A DNA stretch of 36,122 nt, taken from NCBI GenBank assembly GCA_013297725.1, contig JAAFIB010000024.1:1-36122 (forward strand). The letters are read 5' to 3'. The translations under genes and the position numbers were made by a program. Shown piece by piece: positions 15,574 to 24,787 of this stretch (position 1 is the first letter of the stretch; each line of letters starts with the position of its first letter). Source of the DNA: Sphingomonadales bacterium (GTDB lineage: Bacteria; Pseudomonadota; Alphaproteobacteria; Sphingomonadales; Sphingomonadaceae). The notes under the pieces are model-generated. The model was not told the DNA's origin, ran no database searches, and saw only the letters and a list, made by a program, of their open reading frames with translations.

Positions 15574-16569
15574 TTACATCGTCACGACCAGCTTGCCGAC
15601 TGCCGCGCGGTTGCCCAATTTGGCAATCGCATCACCGCCGCGTTCCAGCGGGAATGTTTCGGACACTAATGGCTTGATCTTTCCTGCGCTATAAAGCGCG
15701 AACAATTCGGCGATGTTTGCGCGGTTCTTCACCGGCTCACGCGCAGCATAAGCACCCCAGAACACGCCGCATACATCACAGCTTTTCAGCAGGGTTAGGT
15801 TCAGCGGCAATTTGGCGATACCCGCGGGAAAGCCGACAACCAGAAACCGACCTTCCCATGCGATGGACCGCACCGCCGGTTCGGAATAATCACCGCCGAC
15901 AGTGTCATAGATGATGTTGTAACCATTAGGGCCAGCCGCAGCTTTAAACATCTCTGCGACCGCTTTGGATTGGTCTTTGTCGAACGGCTGATAGGGATAG
16001 ACGACCACTTCGTCAGCGCCCGCTTGCCGCGCTACTTCGGCCTTAGCTTCGCTCGATACCCCTGCGACCACGCGGCCGCCATAGGCTTTGGCCAGTTCAA
16101 TCGCCGAAATACCAATGCCACCTGCACCGCCGAGGACTAGAACATTGTCCCCCGCCTGCATCCGCCCGCGATCTTTGAGTGCATGAATGCTGGTGCCATA
16201 TGTCATCAGCAATGATGCGCCTTCTTCAAACGACATGCTGTCGGGCATTTTATACAGGTTATGCGTCGTAAGCGCGATCTTCTCGACCAGTCCGCCATGG
16301 CCGCAACCGGCAAGCACCCGGTCGCCAACGGCAAATTCGGTAACGCCTTCGCCAACCGATTCGATAATCCCTGCGATTTCACCACCCGGCGCAAACGGGC
16401 GGGATGGGCGCATCTGATACCGGTCCTCGATTATCAACGTATCGGGAAAGTTGATCGCACATGCCTTTACGGCCACCACAACTTGCCCCGCGCCAGCCAC
16501 AGGTTCTGGCAGCTCATCCAACACCAAAGTTTCGGGGCCGCCAGTTGCGGTGGATAACAGGGCTTTCAT
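15574..16569 (-). CDS. NADPH:quinone oxidoreductase, zinc-independent MDR family
   Basis: A 331-residue cytoplasmic enzyme of the quinone oxidoreductase branch of medium-chain dehydrogenases. Marks are VKACAINFPDTLIIEDRYQ, PFAPGGEIAGIIESVGEGV and the dinucleotide motif VLVLGGAGGIGISAIELAK. The zinc-binding cysteines of true alcohol dehydrogenases are missing. The C-terminus ERGGDAIAKLGNRAAVGKLV is typical. The start is the ATG at 16569 behind GAGAGGAATATCC; an earlier ATG at 16647 would add an unlikely 26-residue leader. The substrate is probably a small quinone or enal. It is on the same strand as the ATPase inhibitor gene, 74 bases upstream of it. A palindromic repeat lies about 100 bases upstream of its start. 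Confidence 0.88.
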   Translation of the reverse strand: MKALLSTATGGPETLVLDELPEPVAGAGQVVVAVKACAINFPDTLIIEDRYQMRPSRPFAPGGEIAGIIESVGEGVTEFAVGDRVLAGCGHGGLVEKIALTTHNLYKMPDSMSFEEGASLLMTYGTSIHALKDRGRMQAGDNVLVLGGAGGIGISAIELAKAYGGRVVAGVSSEAKAEVARQAGADEVVVYPYQPFDKDQSKAVAEMFKAAAGPNGYNIIYDTVGGDYSEPAVRSIAWEGRFLVVGFPAGIAKLPLNLTLLKSCDVCGVFWGAYAAREPVKNRANIAELFALYSAGKIKPLVSETFPLERGGDAIAKLGNRAAVGKLVVTM

Positions 16570-16672
16570 CGGATATTCCTCTCGTTCAAACTTTATCCGC
16601 GCGGCGGACTCTTGAATGCTGCATAGCGGTTTCACCCATTGTTGCAATTGGCTGACATGATACGGCTAACGG

Positions 16673-16764
16673 ATGTAAAGAAGGCGCAAAGGCACGAAGA
16701 CACAAAGGGGTAGCACAACATCTTGGCGCCTTGGCGCCTTTGTGCCTTTGCGCCTTTTTCACAT
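16673..16764. repeat. CACGAAG-type intergenic inverted repeat, copy 1
   Basis: The left arm (about 16673-16708) contains GAAGGCGCAAAGGCACGAAG. The right arm (about 16731-16764) reads as its imperfect reverse complement, with GCGCCTTTGTGCCTTTGCGC. The copy is a little degenerate, and the inner part adds a duplicated TTGGCGCC. It fills the gap between the leuD stop (16785) and the quinone oxidoreductase start (16569). A related, cleaner copy is at 35847-35989. Confidence 0.75.
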
Positions 16765-16784
16765 AAAATGGCGCAAGCGCCGAA

Positions 16785-17378
16785 TTACCCCAGCGACGGA
16801 GCGAGCCAAGGCTTCTCCGCCGCCAGCCTATTTTCATATAGCGAAATATCATCGCTACTTGCCAGCGTCAGCCCGATTTCATCAAGGCCTTGCAGCAAGC
16901 AATGTTTGCGAAAGCGGTCGATTTCAAAAACAAATCGATCCTGAAACGGCGTCGTGACCGTCTGATTTTCCAGATCGATATGGATCGGGTCAGTTTTGGC
17001 AACCTCCATCAACCGGTCGATGGCTTCCTGCGGCAGCACCACCGTCAGCAACCCGTTCTTAAACGCATTACCAGAAAATATGTCAGAGAAGCTTGGCGCA
17101 ATCACCGCCTTGATCCCCATATCATCCAGCGCCCATGCGGCATGTTCACGCGAAGACCCGCACCCAAAATTATCTCCCGCGATCAGGATCGGCGATCCCG
17201 CATATTCGGCACTGTCGAACAAATTACCGGGATCGGCGCGAATAGTCTCAAACGCCCCTTTGCCAAGGCCGGTGCGGCTGATAGTTTTCAGCCAATGGGC
17301 CGGAATGATAACATCGGTATCGACATTTTTCAGGCCAAAGGGATAGGCTTTGCCTTGGATGGTGGCGACGGGGTTCAA
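16785..17378 (-). CDS. leuD: 3-isopropylmalate dehydratase small subunit
   Basis: A 197-residue swivel-domain subunit that joins LeuC to isomerise 2-isopropylmalate to 3-isopropylmalate in leucine synthesis. The family motifs are [37 protein letters not shown] and [16 protein letters not shown] chose the TTG at 17378 as start: GGAG lies 7 bases upstream and the protein then begins [11 protein letters not shown], as in relatives. An ATG at 17441 would add 21 residues with no family likeness. It is separated from leuC by an unrelated gene, though all three are on one strand. A 93-base gap precedes it. Confidence 0.93.
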   Translation of the reverse strand: MNPVATIQGKAYPFGLKNVDTDVIIPAHWLKTISRTGLGKGAFETIRADPGNLFDSAEYAGSPILIAGDNFGCGSSREHAAWALDDMGIKAVIAPSFSDIFSGNAFKNGLLTVVLPQEAIDRLMEVAKTDPIHIDLENQTVTTPFQDRFVFEIDRFRKHCLLQGLDEIGLTLASSDDISLYENRLAAEKPWLAPSLG

Positions 17379-17471
17379 TTCTGATCTCCGGTTAAAGTTG
17401 GTTTCCCAAAGCCACGGTCCATGAAGCTTGGCAAGGGGCAACCCGGTTTAAATCTGTCTCTGCCTTCAGGT

Positions 17472-18347
17472 TCAGGGTGTCGTATAATCGCTGCACTCCG
17501 GCCCGGGACGATCAAATTCATACCGCGCGGTAACTGGATTATAGGCAATGATCCGGCGGTAGCTGCATTGCTGGTCCTGACGGGGTTTCAGGGCCTCATC
17601 GCTCAATCGGCCTTTCTCCAAATTATCTTCTGAGCGGCGACTATATCCGGGCGTCGCCACCGCAGTTGTTTGATAGATGAGCTGCGGCGGCGATGTCCGC
17701 TTGGCTTTTATGTCCAAAGATAATTTGGCATCGAAACTATATTCATCATGGCAAACACCACGCCGCTCTTCATAATCCTTCTCGCTGAAGCAGGCGCGGA
17801 TCAAGACATTGGCTGATAGCGGCACTTGCAAGACTTCCTGCAAATACGGTTTTCCGTGGGACGAAGCGTCAATCCGATAAAGGGTAAGCCTTTCACCGTG
17901 GCCACCCCCGCCGGAATACATGGCAGTGCTTGTCGCCAGCAGGCCAATGGTGAGATGCTCCGCTCGGGCAGCATCCATTGCGGGTTCTCTTATGATCTGC
18001 GGCCATAGCGCAAATCCTGACCTGTCGAATCCGGCTGATTGCGATGCATCGCCCATCGGATATGTCCATTTGCTGAGCGGCTGCAATGGTTCATTGCTAC
18101 GCGCTCGGCCATCGAAAATGTCCAGACTGAAACTCTCAGTCGTGGGATCATGCGAAAGCTGCAAGCACCAGCTTTGGTCGCTGGTGCACTGCAGGTCAGG
18201 ATTGACAGAGGGTTCCTCTTCGCCCGTCCTCGCGACAGGTTCGCTGACCAGCGCCTCGATCCGTGTCTGGGACACAGCAACAGGGTCGGCAGACGACAAG
18301 AGAAGCGCCGCAGCGAAGATCACCCAACCAACTCCCGCACATCGCAC
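17472..18347 (-). CDS. Exported protein of unknown function between leuC and leuD
   Basis: 291 residues that I do not recognise. The N-terminus ([22 protein letters not shown]) is a signal peptide, so the protein is probably periplasmic. It has about seven cysteines after the signal ([39 protein letters not shown]), suggesting disulfides. A strand-rich pattern and the late [19 protein letters not shown] end the protein. The ATG at 18347 overlaps the end of leuC by 28 bases. A GTG at 18323 overlaps the leuC TGA as GTGA with GGGAG before it, but would lose the basic start of the signal peptide. Its place inside the leuCD pair is odd, since it has no evident link to leucine synthesis. Confidence 0.8.
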   Translation of the reverse strand: MRCAGVGWVIFAAALLLSSADPVAVSQTRIEALVSEPVARTGEEEPSVNPDLQCTSDQSWCLQLSHDPTTESFSLDIFDGRARSNEPLQPLSKWTYPMGDASQSAGFDRSGFALWPQIIREPAMDAARAEHLTIGLLATSTAMYSGGGGHGERLTLYRIDASSHGKPYLQEVLQVPLSANVLIRACFSEKDYEERRGVCHDEYSFDAKLSLDIKAKRTSPPQLIYQTTAVATPGYSRRSEDNLEKGRLSDEALKPRQDQQCSYRRIIAYNPVTARYEFDRPGPECSDYTTP

Positions 18348-19762
18348 AGCCTACCCGTCACCGCCGCCGCTGCCGCCATCGCTGGCGAAACCAAATGCGT
18401 TCTCGCTCCCGGCCCTTGCCGCCCCACAAAATTGCGGTTCGACGTCGATGCACACCGTTCGCCCGCTGGAACTTTATCGGGGTTCATGCCGAGGCATGCC
18501 GAGCAGCCCGGTTCGCGCCATTCAAGGCCTGCTTCGATAAACACCCGGTCCAACCCTTCGGCTTCGGCTTGGGCCTTTACCAATCCGCTGCCGGGGACGA
18601 CGATCGCCCATTTCACATTCGCAGCCTTTGTCCGGCCCTTCAGGACAGCTGCTGCGGCGCGTAGGTCTTCGATGCGGCTGTTGGTGCAGCTGCCGATAAA
18701 GATATTCTGGACCTCGATTTCGGCCATCGGCGTACCCGGCGTCAGGCCCATATAGGCAAGGCTTTTGGCCGCGGCTTCTTGCTTGGACGGATCGGCAAAG
18801 CTTGCAGGATCGGGGACTACGCCGGTGATCGGCAACACATCCTCGGGGCTGGTTCCCCATGTTACGCTGGGCGCGATGTCGGCGGCGTTGATGACGACGA
18901 CTTTGTCATAGACCGCTCCCGCATCGGTCGGCAGCGTGCGCCAATAGGCAATTGCTGCGTCCCAATCTGCGCCTTTCGGGGCCATTGGGCGGCCTTTCAA
19001 ATACGCAAACGTCTTTTCATCAGGCGCACACAAACCTGCCCGTGCACCGTGCTCGATGGCCATGTTGCTGACGGTCAAACGGCCCTCGACGGATAGCGCG
19101 CGGATCGCGCTGCCGGTATATTCGATAACATAGCCAGTTCCGCCTGCTGCACCTAAAACGCCCGTGATGTGCAGCACAATGTCTTTGGCCGTCACGCCCG
19201 GGCCGATGTCACCGTCAACGCGGACTTCCATGGATTTGGATCGGCTAAGTTGCAGCGTTTGCGTCGCCAGAACATGCTCCACCTCGCTAGTCCCGATGCC
19301 GAATGCCAGCGCGCCCAACCCTCCGTGGCACGCTGTATGGCTATCACCGCAAACGATGGTTGTGCCGGGTAGCGAGAAACCCTGTTCCGGCCCGACAACA
19401 TGGACAATCCCCTGTTCGCGGTCCGTTGCGCCGATATAGCGGATGCCGAATGCAGGGGCGTTAGCCTCTAATGCGGCCAGCTGTTGCGCGCTTTCAGGGT
19501 CAGCAATCGGCAGGCGGTTGCCCTGTGCATCTTTGCGCGGGGTGGTCGGCAGGTTGTGGTCGGGAACTGCAAGCGTCAGGTCGGGCCGGCGCACGGCGCG
19601 GCCTGCATTGCGCAGCCCTTCAAACGCTTGCGGGCTGGTGACTTCATGGACCAGATGCCGGTCGATAAAGATCAGGCACGTGCCGTCTTGTCGGGCCGAG
19701 ACGACATGCGCGTCCCAGATTTTTTGGTATAAAGTAAGGGGCTGGGTGCGGGGCTGGTTCAT
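18320..19762 (-). CDS. leuC: 3-isopropylmalate dehydratase large subunit
   Basis: A 480-residue [4Fe-4S] subunit of isopropylmalate isomerase, aconitase superfamily, in the cytoplasm. Motifs seen are KIWDAHVV near the start, [27 protein letters not shown] (nucleotides coding for it are around 19290-19370), and the cluster cysteines in [13 protein letters not shown] and [10 protein letters not shown]. The start is the ATG at 19762 ([14 protein letters not shown]); a longer frame back to 19798 adds an unlikely leader. It is divergent from the thioesterase gene with a 97-base gap that must hold both promoters. The following exported-protein gene overlaps its end. Confidence 0.96.
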   Translation of the reverse strand: MNQPRTQPLTLYQKIWDAHVVSARQDGTCLIFIDRHLVHEVTSPQAFEGLRNAGRAVRRPDLTLAVPDHNLPTTPRKDAQGNRLPIADPESAQQLAALEANAPAFGIRYIGATDREQGIVHVVGPEQGFSLPGTTIVCGDSHTACHGGLGALAFGIGTSEVEHVLATQTLQLSRSKSMEVRVDGDIGPGVTAKDIVLHITGVLGAAGGTGYVIEYTGSAIRALSVEGRLTVSNMAIEHGARAGLCAPDEKTFAYLKGRPMAPKGADWDAAIAYWRTLPTDAGAVYDKVVVINAADIAPSVTWGTSPEDVLPITGVVPDPASFADPSKQEAAAKSLAYMGLTPGTPMAEIEVQNIFIGSCTNSRIEDLRAAAAVLKGRTKAANVKWAIVVPGSGLVKAQAEAEGLDRVFIEAGLEWREPGCSACLGMNPDKVPAGERCASTSNRNFVGRQGPGARTHLVSPAMAAAAAVTGRLCDVRELVG

Positions 19763-19859
19763 GGGATTTCTAAAGCCACAGGCCGCAGGAATTGGCAAGA
19801 AAGGATATTTTAGGACCGTTCTAGAATTTGTAATAATATGCGCCTATATACAACCAATC

Positions 19860-20261
19860 ATGACAACACTCTCCCACCTGTTCCCGATCAAGATTCTCCC
19901 CGAAGACATCGACTTTATGGGGCATGTGAACAATTCGCGTTACCTGAATTGGGTGCAAGAAGCTGTGCTGGAACATTGGCGCAACCTCGCCCCGCCAGAT
20001 GCAGTGGCGCAGCGGGCTTGGGTGGCGTTAAAGCACGAGATTACTTACCGAAAACCCGCGTTTCTTGAAGATGATGTTGTCGCCAATGTGGTGCTGGAAA
20101 GCATCCATGGCGCACGCGCCTTTTACGAAACCGTTATCAAACGCGGCGAGGATGTGCTGGCCGAGGTTAAATCCAGCTGGTGCTGCATCGACGTCGATAC
20201 GTTGCGCCCGGCACGAATCACTGCAGACATTTCAGCGTATTTCTTTCCGAAAGCGGATTGA
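19860..20261 (+). CDS. Acyl-CoA thioesterase, 4HBT hot-dog fold
   Basis: 133 residues with a single hot-dog domain. The active-site stretch is DIDFMGHVNNSRYLNWVQEA, where the Asp/His-Asn pattern is that of 4-hydroxybenzoyl-CoA thioesterase-like enzymes (YbgC/FadM type). Later strands read LKHEITYRKPAF and VLAEVKSSWCCID. It hydrolyses an acyl-CoA that cannot be named from sequence. The start is the ATG at 19860; the frame is open far upstream, but that part is the antisense of leuC. crtW begins 18 bases after its stop, so it is probably co-transcribed with the carotenoid genes. Confidence 0.85.
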   Translation: MTTLSHLFPIKILPEDIDFMGHVNNSRYLNWVQEAVLEHWRNLAPPDAVAQRAWVALKHEITYRKPAFLEDDVVANVVLESIHGARAFYETVIKRGEDVLAEVKSSWCCIDVDTLRPARITADISAYFFPKAD

Positions 20262-20278
20262 GCTATAACAGTGATATT

Positions 20279-21028
20279 ATGGCGCAGCCGCATATTCGCA
20301 AACATCAATCTGTAATTGGCCTGTCGTTGGCAGCGTTGATGTTCAGCGTCTGGCTGTCTGTGCATTTTTGGGCGATGTTTGCGTTTCGGATTGATGGCAG
20401 CAACTGGCCGCTGGTTCCGGTGATTTTTGCGCTGCAATGCTGGTTGTCCGTGGGCATGTTCATTGTTGCACATGACGCAATGCATGGCAGCCTTGCCCCC
20501 GGAAAGCCGAAATTAAATGGTGTGGTCGGGGCAATCGTCTTGTCACTGTATGCAGGATTTGGCTGGCGTAAAATGCGCGATGCGCATCTTGCCCATCACC
20601 GGTCCGTCGGCACTGCGGATGATCCCGATTTTAACGCAAATAACCCGCATGACTTTTTGCCTTGGTATGGCCAATTCCTGAAACGCTATTTCGGCTGGCA
20701 GTCGATGCTGTTCGTGTGGACCGTCGTCCTTGCCTATTTCTTCCTGCTTGACGTGCCGCCAGAGAACATCGCGTTGCTTTATGGCTTTCCGGCAATTGCG
20801 TCATCGTTGCAGCTTTTCTATTTTGGCACCTATCGCCCGCACCGGCATGAAGATGCAGCTTTTGCAGATCATCACCGTTCGCGGACCAATGATTATGGCA
20901 CACTCGCCTCGCTGTTCAGCTGTTTCCATTTCGGCTATCATCACGAGCATCATTTGGCGCCATATGTGCCTTGGTGGGGGCTGCCGCAGCAGCATAAAGT
21001 GTATTTGCATGACAGGATTAGCGCGTGA
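20279..21028 (+). CDS. crtW: Beta-carotene ketolase
   Basis: A 249-residue inner-membrane di-iron oxygenase that puts 4-keto groups on beta-ionone rings (echinenone, canthaxanthin; astaxanthin with CrtZ). Three histidine clusters are visible: HDAMH, HLAHH and HHEHH. The family stretch LQLFYFGTYRPHR precedes the last. Four hydrophobic segments are present. The start ATG at 20279 begins MAQPHIRKHQ; a longer frame overlaps the thioesterase end and lacks likeness. Its stop overlaps the GTG of crtZ by 4 bases. The rest of the carotenoid pathway (crtE, crtB, crtI, crtY) is not in the window. Confidence 0.95.
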   Translation: MAQPHIRKHQSVIGLSLAALMFSVWLSVHFWAMFAFRIDGSNWPLVPVIFALQCWLSVGMFIVAHDAMHGSLAPGKPKLNGVVGAIVLSLYAGFGWRKMRDAHLAHHRSVGTADDPDFNANNPHDFLPWYGQFLKRYFGWQSMLFVWTVVLAYFFLLDVPPENIALLYGFPAIASSLQLFYFGTYRPHRHEDAAFADHHRSRTNDYGTLASLFSCFHFGYHHEHHLAPYVPWWGLPQQHKVYLHDRISA

Positions 21029-21522
21029 CCATATTTGACCGTATCCTGATTGTTGTTGTGACAGTGGTCGCGATGGAATTTGTCGCCTGGGCCGGGCACA
21101 AATATGTCATGCATGGTTGGGGCTGGAGCTGGCACCGTGACCATCATGAACCGCATGACAATGTGCTGGAAAAAAATGACCTGTTCGGGATTGTTGGCGC
21201 TGTCGCTGCGATCAGCCTGTTCACTTATGGCTTTTATTATTCGCTACCTCTGTGGTGGGTGGCGATGGGGATCACCGTCTATGGCCTCATCTATACGCTG
21301 ATCCATGACGGGCTGGTGCATCAGCGCTTCTTTCGCTGGGTGCCGAAAAGCGGCTATGCCAAACGGCTGGTACAGGCGCATAAACTGCACCATGCAACTA
21401 TCGGCAAAGAAGGCGGCGTCAGTTTCGGCTTTGTCTTTGCCCGCGATCCTGCGGCGTTGAAGCAAGAGTTAAAGGCCCAGCGTGAGGCGGGTATTGCAGT
21501 TGTTAGAGAAGCGGCGCTGTAG
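21025..21522 (+). CDS. crtZ: Beta-carotene hydroxylase
   Basis: A 165-residue membrane di-iron hydroxylase that adds 3-hydroxyl groups to beta-ionone rings. The histidine motifs HKYVMH, HRDHH, HDGLVH and HKLHH are all present in order, set among three to four hydrophobic segments. The start is a GTG at 21025 that overlaps the crtW stop as GTGA, which suggests coupled translation of the two enzymes. Together with CrtW this allows ketolated and hydroxylated carotenoids such as astaxanthin or adonixanthin. A 14-base palindrome sits on its stop codon. Confidence 0.95.
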   Translation: MTIFDRILIVVVTVVAMEFVAWAGHKYVMHGWGWSWHRDHHEPHDNVLEKNDLFGIVGAVAAISLFTYGFYYSLPLWWVAMGITVYGLIYTLIHDGLVHQRFFRWVPKSGYAKRLVQAHKLHHATIGKEGGVSFGFVFARDPAALKQELKAQREAGIAVVREAAL

Positions 21523-21534
21523 GGTCCTGACCCT
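21521..21534. terminator. Palindrome at the stop codons of two convergent genes
   Basis: AGGGTC and GACCCT flank a CT, a perfect 6-base stem. It overlaps the TAG of crtZ and part of the stop codon of the DUF454 gene, which ends only 10 bases away on the other strand. No T-run follows on either strand, so it is at best a weak or Rho-assisted stop. Confidence 0.35.
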
Positions 21535-21886
21535 AACCCTCTGGCCGCGTCCACAGCCAAGTCAGGCACATTGCCGCAATCACCGGCGGCAGGAAAATCC
21601 ACGGCGCAGATAGCGTAAAATATCCAAAAACTATGCTAGCGGAAAATGCGAATGTCGCCGCGATTTTGCCGCGCCTGCTAACCGCCCCCTTTTCGCGCCA
21701 TGTGCGGATCGGCGGGCCATAAACCGGATGGTTCATGATCTTTGCCTCAAGCGCAGGATTGCTACGTGCGAAACAAAATGCGGCAAGGATCAGGAACGGC
21801 ACTGTAGGCATAATCGGCAGAAATATGCCGATCACTCCCAAAGCTGTCGAGACAATGCCGCCGGTCAGGTAAAGCGGACGCTTCAC
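21533..21886 (-). CDS. DUF454 (YbaN-like) inner-membrane protein
   Basis: 117 residues with three to four hydrophobic segments. The N-terminal LGVIGIFLPIMPTVPFLILAA and AFCFARSNPALEAKIMNHPVYGPPIRTW are the signature of the DUF454 family. The family's function is unknown. The ATG at 21886 overlaps the stop of the succinate-semialdehyde dehydrogenase gene by 4 bases, so it is the last gene of that operon. Confidence 0.9.
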   Translation of the reverse strand: MKRPLYLTGGIVSTALGVIGIFLPIMPTVPFLILAAFCFARSNPALEAKIMNHPVYGPPIRTWREKGAVSRRGKIAATFAFSASIVFGYFTLSAPWIFLPPVIAAMCLTWLWTRPEG

Positions 21887-23319
21887 GATTGATGGATTGC
21901 CTTAGTCACATAATAGCTTTCCAGCCCCTCTGGACCACCTTCACTGCCAAAACCTGAATCCTTGATGCCGCCAAAGGGCATGTCGGGCATTGAAATTCCG
22001 GCCGTGTTGATCCCGACCATGCCCGATTCAATCAAGTCGCCCGCCATGTTCGCTGTCCGCCCGTTTTCGGTGTGGACATAGGCGGCAAGGCCAAAGGGCA
22101 GGCGGTTGGCTTGTTCTATGGCATCGTCAAAAGTCGCAAACGGACGGATCAGCGCAACCGGGCCGAATGGTTCCTGCGACATGATGTCAGCCTCCATCGG
22201 CACATCCGATAGGACCGTGGGGCGATAGAAAAAGCCGTCGCCTTCATCGCGGTTGCCGCCCACGCCCACGCGCGCGCCTTTGGCAATGGCGTCTTCGACC
22301 AATGCGCCCACTGCCGATGGACGGCGCGGGTTAGCCAGCGGCCCCATGATGTTGGCCGCATCCATGCCGTTACCAACGGTGATCTTTGCAGTGCGTTCGT
22401 TAAAGCCCGCTACGAACCGGTCGTAAATCGCCTCTTGCACATAAAAGCGCGTGGGCGAGATGCAGACTTGCCCGGCATTGCGGAATTTTTGCGTGGTAAC
22501 AATGTCCAGCGTCTTTTCCAGATTGCAGTCATCGAAAATCAACACCGGCGCATGGCCGCCAAGCTCCATCGTCACGCGTTTGATGCCATCGGCGGCAAGC
22601 TTCATCAAATGGCGGCCCACAGGGATTGATCCGGTAAAGCTCAATTTGCGGATAATGGGGGAGGCGAGCAGTTGGCGACTGACCATATCGGGGACACCAA
22701 ATACCAGCTGAGCGACGCCAGCGGGAATTCCGGCATCGTCTAGGCAGCGCATGATGGCGCTGGTTGAACCCGGTGTTTCTTCGGCAGGCTTTGCGATCAC
22801 GGAACAGCCAGTGGCAAGCGCTGCTGCAACCTTTTTGGACATCAGCGACACGGGAAAATTCCACGGCGTCAGCGACGCTACCGGGCCTACCGGTTGCTTC
22901 AATACCAGCGCCCGCTGGCCTGCAGGGCGTATGGCGACACGGCCATAGGCGCGCTTTGCATCCTCGGCACACTGTTCGAAAACATTTGCGCATGACAAAA
23001 CCTCTGTCCGCGATTCGGCCAAGGGTTTGCCCTGTTCCATTGTCAGCAGGATGGCGATCTGTTCCGCCCGTTCGCGGATCAATGCAGCGGCTTTATGCAG
23101 CACCGCGGCGCGCGCACCCACATCAGTTGCGCGCCATAATGCAAAGCCTTTGGCCGATGCGTCTAATGCTTCATCCAGATCAGCAGGGGTCGCCAAGGGC
23201 AATTCGGCAAGCACTGCGCCGGTGGCTGGATTGACAACTTGATGCACATCGCGGCCTTCGCCGCTGCGCCATTTACCATTGATGTAAAGTGCAAGGTTCG
23301 TGTCATATGCTGTCGTCAT
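21883..23319 (-). CDS. gabD: NAD(P)-dependent succinate-semialdehyde dehydrogenase
   Basis: A 478-residue cytoplasmic aldehyde dehydrogenase that makes succinate from succinate semialdehyde. Seen are PWNFPVSLMSKKVAAALATG, the catalytic Glu in MELGGHAPV, the catalytic Cys in NAGQVCISPTRF, and EPFGPVA. The SSADH branch is suggested by the ISPTRF stretch and the C-terminal PFGGIKDSGFGSEGG. The substrate could be another semialdehyde. The start is the ATG at 23319 behind ACGGAAAC; an ATG at 23352 is possible, directly after the permease stop. It lies between an APC permease and DUF454, suggesting use of amino acids such as GABA, but no transaminase is present. Confidence 0.88.
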   Translation of the reverse strand: MTTAYDTNLALYINGKWRSGEGRDVHQVVNPATGAVLAELPLATPADLDEALDASAKGFALWRATDVGARAAVLHKAAALIRERAEQIAILLTMEQGKPLAESRTEVLSCANVFEQCAEDAKRAYGRVAIRPAGQRALVLKQPVGPVASLTPWNFPVSLMSKKVAAALATGCSVIAKPAEETPGSTSAIMRCLDDAGIPAGVAQLVFGVPDMVSRQLLASPIIRKLSFTGSIPVGRHLMKLAADGIKRVTMELGGHAPVLIFDDCNLEKTLDIVTTQKFRNAGQVCISPTRFYVQEAIYDRFVAGFNERTAKITVGNGMDAANIMGPLANPRRPSAVGALVEDAIAKGARVGVGGNRDEGDGFFYRPTVLSDVPMEADIMSQEPFGPVALIRPFATFDDAIEQANRLPFGLAAYVHTENGRTANMAGDLIESGMVGINTAGISMPDMPFGGIKDSGFGSEGGPEGLESYYVTKAIHQS

Positions 23320-23352
23320 GTGTGTTTCCGTTAGTAAAGTGCTGTGTTGCAT

Positions 23353-24675
23353 CTAGGCATTCGCGCGCTGCTTTGAAAGGCGGACCAACGCGAAAATTGG
23401 AATACCGGCGATCAACAGCACCAGTCCCCAAGCCAGCGGTTCTAATCCGGCACCATAAATCGTCCAAATCGCATAGATTGCTGCAAGGGCCATAATCAGC
23501 GGGAAAGTCGCGCCAGCCTTTAACTCGCCTTTGCGCCACAGCCAAAACGCCGCCGCAGTGCTGCCCAGATACATGACCAGAACAATCGAGGTGGTCAGGA
23601 TGATCAGGAATTCAAACATTGATTGCATCGACCGGCTGCTGTTCATCAGGATCACGACTGTCAGCAACGTCGTCGTAAACAGATGTGCATTGCGCGGCGT
23701 GCCGTTGGGGGCGGCTTTGGCCAGAAACGCAGGGAACAGTCCGTCGCGCGCCATCGCCGCAGGTAGCTCTGCTTGACACAAGACCCAGCCGTTTAACGCC
23801 CCCAGCGCGCTGATCGCGGCGAAGGCGGCGATGACTAAACCGGCATTGCTGTTGCCGCCATAGGTTTCGACGAAATCGGCAAAGGGGGCAGGGGATGCAG
23901 CGGTCAGAGCGGCTGGCAGCATCAGCACAACGGCAGAGCAGACAAAGATATACAACAGGCCAGCACCGCCGGTACCAAGCAAAGTCGCGCGCGCGATGGT
24001 GCGTTCTGGGTCAGTTACTTTGTCTGCCGGGACCGTTGCTGTTTCAAGGCCCAGCATCGCCCATAGGGTCAGGATGGTAGCGGTTGATATTGCAGACAGG
24101 CTGATCTCGCTGGCCACAAAGGGTCTAATATTAGCGACCCCGCTGTCTGCGAGCACCCAAGCAGCAAGCCCGATCACCGCGACCAAAGGCAGCAGCTTTA
24201 TGATCGTCCAAACCAGCTGCACTTGGCCCGCCAGTCTGGTCCCCATGATGTTGATCAGGGTGAAGAACCAGACGATAGCCACCGTAATCGCCGCTGATGT
24301 GCCGGTTTCGCCAACGGCCGGGAAAATCTTGCTCAACGCGCTGACTGCGCCGGTGGCAATCGCTGCATTCCCTACCCACATCGAAATCCAATAGGCCCAG
24401 GCAATGGCAAAGCCTGCACCATCGCCAAAGGCTGCACGCGTATAAGCATAGGGGCCGCCCGCCTTTGGCACAGCGCGCGACAATTGCGCAAAGACCGCAG
24501 CGATGCACAATGCGCCCGCAACAGTTATCAACCAGCCAAAGACCGAGTTCCAGCCAAGCGGCGCAAGACTAGCGGGAAGCAAGAATACGCCTGAACCAAT
24601 CATGCTGCCCATGACCAGCGCCAGCGCCATCCAAAGTCCCATTGGGCGTTGCTGTTTTTCCTGACCCAATTCCAT
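23353..24675 (-). CDS. APC-family amino acid permease
   Basis: A 440-residue inner-membrane carrier with about twelve helices. The opening GLWMALALVMGSMIGSGVFLLPASL is the conserved first helix of the APC superfamily, with the unwound GSGVF. FGDGAGFAIAWAYWI and LWAMLGLETATVPADKV (sixth helix region) follow. The branch resembles arginine/agmatine or GABA antiporters. The start is the ATG at 24675 behind GGGGAGACGCG; a TTG at 24696 is less likely. It abuts gabD, so substrate and enzyme probably belong to one catabolic route. Confidence 0.88.
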   Translation of the reverse strand: MELGQEKQQRPMGLWMALALVMGSMIGSGVFLLPASLAPLGWNSVFGWLITVAGALCIAAVFAQLSRAVPKAGGPYAYTRAAFGDGAGFAIAWAYWISMWVGNAAIATGAVSALSKIFPAVGETGTSAAITVAIVWFFTLINIMGTRLAGQVQLVWTIIKLLPLVAVIGLAAWVLADSGVANIRPFVASEISLSAISTATILTLWAMLGLETATVPADKVTDPERTIARATLLGTGGAGLLYIFVCSAVVLMLPAALTAASPAPFADFVETYGGNSNAGLVIAAFAAISALGALNGWVLCQAELPAAMARDGLFPAFLAKAAPNGTPRNAHLFTTTLLTVVILMNSSRSMQSMFEFLIILTTSIVLVMYLGSTAAAFWLWRKGELKAGATFPLIMALAAIYAIWTIYGAGLEPLAWGLVLLIAGIPIFALVRLSKQRANA

Positions 24676-24787
24676 ATCGCGTCTCCCCACTGACAAACTG
24701 GCACGGCGCGCCCGACAAAGCCAAACAAGTTTTGCGCAACGGGCAAAAATTAACCCTCTGTTTACCCTGATTTCCTAGGTCGTATGT

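Noticed and set aside
17920-18755. Plus-strand ORFs of 206 and 238 residues
   Set aside because: Antisense to leuC and the exported protein, both with clear coding signals on the minus strand.
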